Shown piece after piece: positions 29,585 through 34,973 of a DNA stretch of 34,973 nucleotides (the first letter of the stretch is position 1; the number at the start of each line of letters is the position of its first letter). This stretch comes from JBLMYQ01 sp050258375 (GTDB taxonomy: Bacteria > Bacillota > Clostridia > Acetivibrionales > UBA4821), in contig JBLMYQ010000015.1 in assembly GCA_050258375.1 (NCBI GenBank), forward strand, positions 1 through 34,973. Direction: 5' to 3'. The position numbers were made by a program, and so were the translations under genes. The notes below the pieces were generated by a model. It was given only the letters and a program-made list of their open reading frames with translations. It searched no databases and was not told where the DNA came from.

Positions 29585-32158
29585 TTATAATTCTATTATA
29601 CGGTTTCTCAACTCAGTAGTGAGGCTGTCTATATTATGATTTAAAGGCTGTAGAGCATTTCCAAAAGATACTTTTAAACAGTATCTTTTCATTTTTTTAA
29701 AGTTGAACAGCTTTGGAAAAATGCTGCCTTTAGGGTATATTTCAAAGCCTCCATCTATTTGGACAGGAATAATGGGAAGCCCTGTGTCAATTGACAGCTT
29801 GGCTGCACCTTTTTTGAATTCTCCTAATTCGCCATCGTTTGTTCGCGTACCTTCAGGATGTATTAGCACAATCCCTCCATCCAAAAGCTTTTGGTAGCAT
29901 CTTGCCAGAGCAGGAGTAGGATTGCCATAACGGTCTACTGGAATACCGCCTCCAATTCTTAACATTAATCTACCCAAGATATTTGATGTGTGTTCCAGTT
30001 TGGCAAGACAACAGAATCTTTTATAAATTGTGTCAGGCAGATGGGTTAAAACAAAAAATGCATCTAAATGAGTTTCATGATTTGGACAAATCAAATATCC
30101 GCCATTTGCTGGTAAGTTTTCCAGTCCTGTAACTTCTAATTTATAAATAGACTTAAATAGTATTTTTGAAAATTTGAAAACAGAATTCTCAAAAAATCTC
30201 TTCTCTAAGGGAAATTGCGAAATAGCTTCAATACTATCATTTGAGGCGACTTCCGAATTGTTTAAAAACTCTACTATTTCGCCTATTGTTATATTTGGTT
30301 TCAGAAAAGAGGAAATATTAATACCTGTTCTGTCTTCAAGTTGTAATGAAAACTCTGTTACACTTAAAGAATCAAAGCCAAGGTCTTCAATTAGCCGCGT
30401 TTTCTGATTAAGGATATCCTCGCTAAAGCTAAATTCTGAAATCAACTCATAAACAATATTTGAATAGCTATCTAATTCAGTTTCTTTTTTTGAATATTCA
30501 TTTGGAAGTTTAATTTCCTGCAATGCAGTGCCTTTGCTTAAAGCCATTTGCTTCAAGATATATCTTTTTGGTTTTTGTAATGATGTTTTTTGAATATCAT
30601 CTATAAAGTGTATTTTTGAAATCCGCATGTGGCTTGGAAGTGTTGAGGTGATTTGCCAAATATCCGATTCTATTTCTGAGCTGTTCCTATTAGATAGCTT
30701 ATCTTTTACTATAAAAGCATGAGCTTCATCGTAAGAATGTTTGTTTTTCGGCACTCCGCATACAACAAGTTCAGAAACACCTGCTATATCTGTATAGACT
30801 TTTTCAATGTCACCGGGAGCAACCTTTTTACCTGTGTCCAAAACTATATTTTCTTTAATTCTACCTGTGACAATAAGGTTTTGATTCTTATCAAAATATC
30901 CAAGGTCACCCGTAAGAAACCAACCTGATGAATCAAAGGCCATTTCTGTTGCGGCTTCATCTCTGAAATATCCCTTCATAATGCCTGGAGATTTAACCAA
31001 TATTTCACCGATTCCATGTTCATCCGCTTCTCTAATATTAACGCTTACACCCTTAAATGGCCTGCCGCAGGTGTCGAGAGTATAATTAGAGTAGTTGTTG
31101 GCTGCTATAGGTATATTTGTTTCGGTTATCCCGTAATTATTAAAAAGATCAAAGCCTAAACCATAAAACAATGATGCAGTTTCCTTATCCAGTATGGAAC
31201 CTGCAGACATAAAGGCTCTGAATGAGCCGCCAAAGCTTTTGTGGACGCTTTTAAATATAATTTTACCCAAATTAATGCCGGTATGCTTTCTTAATACTGT
31301 GCAAATATTTAATAATGCATTAAATATTATTTTGACTATTTTCCCTTTTGAAATAACAGTACTATTTATTTTGCTTCCAAGCATTTCAAATACTCTGGGT
31401 ACACAGCAAAAAGCAGTTGGCTTAAATGTGAGAAAAGTCTTAGACAGATTTTCACTGCTCATTGTCTCAATAAAGCAAACTGATGCGCCACAAAGCAAAG
31501 GACATATCATTTTGGCCATAAAGCCATAGATGTGGTTAAGAGGAATTACTGCCAGAAGCTTATCGTTTGGGGTAAGACGGTTGCTAATTACATTGTTTTT
31601 CCCTGTTGTTATTACACCTTCACTGGAGAACATAACTCCTTTAGCGGTGCTTGTTGTACCTGAAGAATAGATTATAGCAATTATATCTGTATCTGGATCA
31701 GGTGTCGGAGGGAAGTCATGGGGTAGCTTGGTATTATCTCCTGCAAAGGTACTGGCTTTGTCAATTATATTAAATGTAGGTACATCAATATTTTTAGCCG
31801 AAGTAAGCTTTTTTCGTACATTAGGAGACATCATTATTCCACGCACATCCGATTTTTGTATAAGTTCTGCCAAATCTGGCTGTGATAAAGAGGAATCTAA
31901 CAGCACAGGTGTGCACTTACTATATAATATCGACATATAAGAAATTATCCATTCGGGTGAATTTTCTGCGATGAGTGCAACCCTATCGCCTTCTGTAATA
32001 CCTGAATTTATTATCTTGTGAGAATAATCCTGCGTGCTCTTAAACAGCTGTTCATAGGTGTATGTGCGATAAATTCCAGAATCAGTTTGTATTGAGAGAG
32101 CGTTCTTAGCTTTATATTTAGTACTATTTTCTTCGAGAATATTAATTATGTTTTTCAT
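29585..32158 (-). CDS. Acyl-activating enzyme/acyl carrier protein/1-acylglycerol-phosphate acyltransferase fusion
   Basis: An 857-residue three-domain protein. Residues 1-540 are an AMP-binding ligase: YSSGTTSTAKG (164-174), NNYGITE (340-346), TGD (416-418), GRIKENIVL (432-440) and the catalytic Lys region SLQKPKRYIL (526-535). Residues about 565-635 are an acyl carrier domain with the phosphopantetheine Ser S597 in DLGFDSLS. Residues about 680-857 are a PlsC-type acyltransferase with NHETHLD (693-699) and HPEGTR (767-772). It should activate a fatty acid, hold it as a thioester and pass it to a lysophospholipid, like E. coli Aas with an added carrier domain. The ATG at 32158 has AAGGAG 8 bases upstream. 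A longer frame to 32410 lacks a start signal. Confidence 0.93.
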   Translation of the reverse strand: MKNIINILEENSTKYKAKNALSIQTDSGIYRTYTYEQLFKSTQDYSHKIINSGITEGDRVALIAENSPEWIISYMSILYSKCTPVLLDSSLSQPDLAELIQKSDVRGIMMSPNVRKKLTSAKNIDVPTFNIIDKASTFAGDNTKLPHDFPPTPDPDTDIIAIIYSSGTTSTAKGVMFSSEGVITTGKNNVISNRLTPNDKLLAVIPLNHIYGFMAKMICPLLCGASVCFIETMSSENLSKTFLTFKPTAFCCVPRVFEMLGSKINSTVISKGKIVKIIFNALLNICTVLRKHTGINLGKIIFKSVHKSFGGSFRAFMSAGSILDKETASLFYGLGFDLFNNYGITETNIPIAANNYSNYTLDTCGRPFKGVSVNIREADEHGIGEILVKSPGIMKGYFRDEAATEMAFDSSGWFLTGDLGYFDKNQNLIVTGRIKENIVLDTGKKVAPGDIEKVYTDIAGVSELVVCGVPKNKHSYDEAHAFIVKDKLSNRNSSEIESDIWQITSTLPSHMRISKIHFIDDIQKTSLQKPKRYILKQMALSKGTALQEIKLPNEYSKKETELDSYSNIVYELISEFSFSEDILNQKTRLIEDLGFDSLSVTEFSLQLEDRTGINISSFLKPNITIGEIVEFLNNSEVASNDSIEAISQFPLEKRFFENSVFKFSKILFKSIYKLEVTGLENLPANGGYLICPNHETHLDAFFVLTHLPDTIYKRFCCLAKLEHTSNILGRLMLRIGGGIPVDRYGNPTPALARCYQKLLDGGIVLIHPEGTRTNDGELGEFKKGAAKLSIDTGLPIIPVQIDGGFEIYPKGSIFPKLFNFKKMKRYCLKVSFGNALQPLNHNIDSLTTELRNRIIEL

Positions 32159-32222
32159 ATTGTGCTCCTTGAGAAATTTGGAATTGCTTGGTGAATTTGC
32201 CTTGCTAATTTGAAAATCAAAA

Positions 32223-32251
32223 TAGACACTAATTAATAATTGTATTATACT
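32223..32251 (+). promoter_or_regulatory. Promoter of the MFS transporter gene
   Basis: TAGACA (32223-32228) and TATACT (32246-32251) are 17 bases apart. A second perfect TATAAT starts at 32251. The divergent gene must have its own promoter in the same 135-base gap. Confidence 0.6.
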
Positions 32252-32293
32252 ATAATCGAAAATGCAAAATCTACAAGAATATTCGGGTGATAT

Positions 32294-33532
32294 ATGAAGA
32301 AAAATCAGATATTCACAAGAAATATAATATATTTTTATATTTCTTTTTTTAGTGCAGGTGCTGTGAATATTATTCCTCAGCTTTTTTATAATAGATACTA
32401 TCCTGAACAAAAAGGATTATTACTTTCAATAACTCTGATTTTAAGTTCATTGGCTGCAATCTTTGGTATTGTAGTTTCGGGGAAATTACTGGGCAAAGTA
32501 AATAGAAGCATTTTTTCAATGTTTTGGGTTTTTGTGTTTGGTTTTTGTTTTAGTATATTCACACAAAATGCAATATTATTTATAATTATGATTGTATTTG
32601 CGAGCTTTGCATGCAATTTTATTTATAATTATTCAGATCACTTTTTCTTAAACGGTACTCCACATGATAGCTTGGAACAGCATATAAAAGCAGTGCTGAT
32701 TTATCAAATGCTTGGTTATATGTTATCTCCTATATTTTTCTCGGTCTTTGGATATAAGCAAATGTTAAGTATAGGTATTGTTCTTTTGATGGCACTAATT
32801 ATAGCATATCTATCATTCCCTTATGTCAAACTTGGTTTTCAGACCGTAAAAGAGAGTAAGGCAGATGTTTTTGTGAGGGAAGATAAGAGTTTAAGCTGCA
32901 GGGAGATTTTATTTGTAGCATATTCGCTTAGCTTTATGATGGTTGAAATGATTGCATTATCCAGTATGGTTTATATTTTATCGGACTACTATAAGCTTAC
33001 AGATTTCGGTGTAAAAAGTGGAATTGTAATGCTTGAGATTTTAATACTTTCAGGGCTAACGGTTGTTTTAATGCGCCCAAATAAAAAGCTGATAGATGTT
33101 AAGTCGTCAATTGAAAATGAATTCTTACTATTTAACCCTTGGATTAACTTGTTTTCTGTAATTTTATTTATGGTGACGGTCATAATGCTGGCATTGCGGT
33201 TGGACAATAGTTTTCAATATATAATGTTGGCAGTTGCACCTGCTGGTCCTGCTTATGGTTTGTTTTTAAAGATTTCCAGAAGCTATGCAAGCAATATTGA
33301 CATGAAAAATGGAAGGACAATACTCCTTTCTGTATATAATAATATACAGAATATTTCTGGTGCTGTAGGTTATTGCATAGTCTTGCTGTGTTGGCTAATT
33401 GCAAACTATTATAAATTAGACTATTTAAAGCTTACGATTGCAGCAATATTTAGTATGCTAATAGTTTCTATTATATTAATTGCCTTATGGGTTGTTTCTT
33501 TAAAAAGAGAAAAAGCAAAGCTATCTATATGA
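32294..33532 (+). CDS. MFS transporter, possibly for a lipid or lysolipid
   Basis: A 412-residue protein with about 12 hydrophobic segments and an overall MFS layout, including small-residue-rich helices (SAGAVNIIPQLF, GMLSPIFFSVFGY-like) and a mid-protein charged loop (VKESKADVFVREDKS). Conserved MFS signature motif A (GxxxDRxGRR) is weak; the corresponding loop is GKLLGKVNRS. It starts at ATG 32294 behind a modest GGGTGA site. It is divergent from the ligase-carrier-acyltransferase gene, and in E. coli the analogous pair is lplT-aas, in which LplT flips lysophospholipids to the inner face for Aas. A lysolipid flippase role is therefore plausible but not shown. Exclusive drug transport cannot be ruled out. 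Confidence 0.82.
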   Translation: MKKNQIFTRNIIYFYISFFSAGAVNIIPQLFYNRYYPEQKGLLLSITLILSSLAAIFGIVVSGKLLGKVNRSIFSMFWVFVFGFCFSIFTQNAILFIIMIVFASFACNFIYNYSDHFFLNGTPHDSLEQHIKAVLIYQMLGYMLSPIFFSVFGYKQMLSIGIVLLMALIIAYLSFPYVKLGFQTVKESKADVFVREDKSLSCREILFVAYSLSFMMVEMIALSSMVYILSDYYKLTDFGVKSGIVMLEILILSGLTVVLMRPNKKLIDVKSSIENEFLLFNPWINLFSVILFMVTVIMLALRLDNSFQYIMLAVAPAGPAYGLFLKISRSYASNIDMKNGRTILLSVYNNIQNISGAVGYCIVLLCWLIANYYKLDYLKLTIAAIFSMLIVSIILIALWVVSLKREKAKLSI

Positions 33533-33626
33533 AGCAATAGGCTTAATATTCTTGAATATAGTTAAAGATAAGTATAATTTATATATTTTATCGGTTAGAG
33601 AAAAAAACTAAAGATAGGAGCATTTT

Positions 33627-34973
33627 ATGTCACTAAAAAGAATCATAGAACCATCAGACAGAAGAAAAAAACTAAAAGAAGTACTTGAATCAAACGGATT
33701 TGCGAGGATTATTGAAGCGCATAATGGTATATCAGGTATAATTGCAAACGATGCAAAGATTACAATAGATGATGGAACCATTAGAGAGTTTGACGGAATG
33801 TGGGAGAGCAGTCTAACAGATTCAGCTTCTAAAGGTTTTCCTGATGTTGAATTAGTAGGCTTTGATTCCAGATTGAATACCATACAGGATATTCTATTCG
33901 TTACAGACAAGCCTATGATTGTTGACGGAGATACGGGAGGAGAAGCAACGCAATTTGAATATATGTGCTCAAAGCTGGAAAGATTGGGTGTTTCTGCAGT
34001 AATAATTGAAGATAAAGTTTTCCCGAAAAGAAACAGCTTGGAGGCGGGAGCTAATCAGGATTTAGAAGACCCCGATATTTTTGCTACAAAAATAAGGCGT
34101 GGTAAAAGTGTATTGATTTCAGACAGCTTTATGGTAATAGCTAGACTGGAAAGCCTTATTGCAAATAAAGGAATAAATGATGCTGTAAATAGAGCTGCAA
34201 AGTACCTTGAAGCAGGCGCAGATGGGATAATGATACATTCAAAACAGAGTACTCCTGATGAGGTTTTTGAATTTGCTCGACAATATGATGAATTATGCAA
34301 TAGGATAGGTTTTAGAAAGCCCTTAATATGTGTTCCGACTACATACAATTATATTACGGAAGAAGAGTTCAGGGAAAAAGGGTTTAATATTGTTATTCAT
34401 GCAAATCATATGCTAAGAGCAGCATATCAGGCAATGGAGAAGGTAAGTCTTTCTATTCTGGAGAATAGTAGAACCCTTGAAGCCAGTCCTTTTTGTGCAA
34501 CTGTTCAGGAAATCTTTGATGCAGTAGGATTTCTTGATGTAAAAAACAAAGACCATAAATATAGCAAAACCAAGATAAAAGCAATTATTCCGGCAGCAGG
34601 TAAACCTTCTGAACAATTTATAAAAGAATTTGGAGAGATTCCTCCATGCCTTATAGAATTAAAAGGGAAATCTATAATACAAAGACAGGTTGAGACTTTA
34701 AATAATGTAGGAATCAGTAATATAAATGTTGTTGTTGGATATAATTCACATCTTATAACCTACCCTAATTGCAATAAAATAGAAAACGAGCAATATTCGG
34801 ATAAATACATATTGCACTCATTGTTTAAAGCTGATGCAGAGATGAAGGATGGCTTTGTACTTGTATACTCTGACATTCTCTTCAATGAGTCGCTGTTAAG
34901 AGAATTGCTCCATAAAAAAGGAGATATAGTTTTAGTTGTAGATAATTCATATAGCTATTACAAAAAGAGAATC
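33627..34973 (+). CDS. aepX: Phosphoenolpyruvate phosphomutase fused to a nucleotidyltransferase (3' end missing)
   Basis: 449 codons are visible, and the frame is open to the last base. The N-terminal domain (about 10-300) is PEP phosphomutase, which rearranges PEP to phosphonopyruvate and starts nearly all phosphonate pathways. It carries FDGMWESSLTDSASKGFPD (55-73), the metal site D100-G101-D102, the active-site loop EDKVFPKRNS (128-137) and GADGIMIHSK (197-206). From about 317 a nucleotidyltransferase domain starts: KAIIPAAG, KGKSIIQRQVETLNNVGI, VVVGY and the acid D415 in VYSDILF. The usual GxR and PK of the first loop are altered (AAGKPSEQ…PPCLIEL), so its activity is less sure. GGAG lies 6-7 bases before the ATG. 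The fusion suggests the product is activated with a nucleotide, as in CDP-aminoethylphosphonate synthesis. Confidence 0.92.
   Translation, partial: MSLKRIIEPSDRRKKLKEVLESNGFARIIEAHNGISGIIANDAKITIDDGTIREFDGMWESSLTDSASKGFPDVELVGFDSRLNTIQDILFVTDKPMIVDGDTGGEATQFEYMCSKLERLGVSAVIIEDKVFPKRNSLEAGANQDLEDPDIFATKIRRGKSVLISDSFMVIARLESLIANKGINDAVNRAAKYLEAGADGIMIHSKQSTPDEVFEFARQYDELCNRIGFRKPLICVPTTYNYITEEEFREKGFNIVIHANHMLRAAYQAMEKVSLSILENSRTLEASPFCATVQEIFDAVGFLDVKNKDHKYSKTKIKAIIPAAGKPSEQFIKEFGEIPPCLIELKGKSIIQRQVETLNNVGISNINVVVGYNSHLITYPNCNKIENEQYSDKYILHSLFKADAEMKDGFVLVYSDILFNESLLRELLHKKGDIVLVVDNSYSYYKKRI

Noticed and set aside
29703..31940. Several + strand frames of 64-111 codons inside the ligase-carrier-acyltransferase gene
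   Set aside because: They are antisense shadows of a gene with complete motifs and lack start signals.
33608..34616. Three - strand frames inside the PEP mutase gene
   Set aside because: They are shadows of the PEP mutase-nucleotidyltransferase frame, which has all catalytic motifs.
1..34973. CRISPR arrays, insertion sequences or transposases
   Set aside because: No regular spaced repeats, transposase motifs or terminal inverted repeats with target duplications were seen by eye.

Overview
The window is AT-rich and densely coded on both strands. Strong AGGAGG-type ribosome binding sites, a ZTP (pfl) riboswitch ahead of pflB-pflA, a yjdF RNA ahead of yjdF, and the gene families seen all point to an anaerobic low-GC Firmicute. 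A member of Clostridia, perhaps a Ruminiclostridium-like saccharolytic clostridium, fits best; this assignment is inferred from content only.

Region 1 (1 to about 6.1 kb) is the right end of a prophage or phage remnant. It holds the 3' part of a very large virion-associated protein (LPD38-like), a small one-helix holin-like protein, an amidase endolysin and a second small holin. After a shared terminator comes an oppositely oriented pair of accessory genes (a DUF6978-like gene, then a DUF1828/DUF1829-like gene) and two small genes. The stretch ends at a tRNA-Gln(CTG) gene whose 3' end faces the phage DNA, which is the geometry expected for integration into a tRNA. The other phage end lies outside the window.

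Region 2 (6.2 to 11.2 kb) mixes housekeeping and decaying genes. A long coiled-coil protein is split by an apparent one-base deletion. rlmD (23S rRNA uracil methyltransferase) is intact. It is followed by the remains of a two-component system (only the DNA-binding end of the regulator and the start of the kinase, the latter also frameshifted), a DUF6512 membrane protein, and a DUF1801 gene with an in-frame stop.

Region 3 (11.2 to 19.5 kb) holds single genes: a LysM protein, a divergent GH77 glucanotransferase-like protein, an OB-fold lipoprotein, a response regulator with an HD-GYP domain (cyclic-di-GMP breakdown), a GH130 mannoside phosphorylase/hydrolase, an unrecognised protein made of two related halves, and an FRG-domain protein.

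Region 4 (19.5 to 27.2 kb) starts with a ZTP riboswitch controlling pyruvate formate-lyase and its activase. Next come a two-gene membrane operon ending in an unusual solute-binding/von Willebrand A fusion, an unrecognised membrane-anchored protein, a TfoX C-terminal-domain protein, and yjdF behind its RNA element.

Region 5 (27.2 kb to the end) looks like a membrane-lipid locus: a CDP-alcohol phosphotransferase, an alpha/beta hydrolase, a HAD-IB phosphatase, a three-domain acyl-activating enzyme/acyl carrier/acyltransferase fusion, a divergent MFS transporter, and PEP phosphomutase fused to a nucleotidyltransferase that runs off the window. PEP mutase commits carbon to C-P bonds, and a nucleotidyltransferase plus a CDP-alcohol phosphotransferase could place a phosphonate headgroup on a lipid. 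The most interesting hypothesis here is therefore a phosphonolipid synthesis and remodelling locus, which is an inference from gene content and not something the sequence proves.
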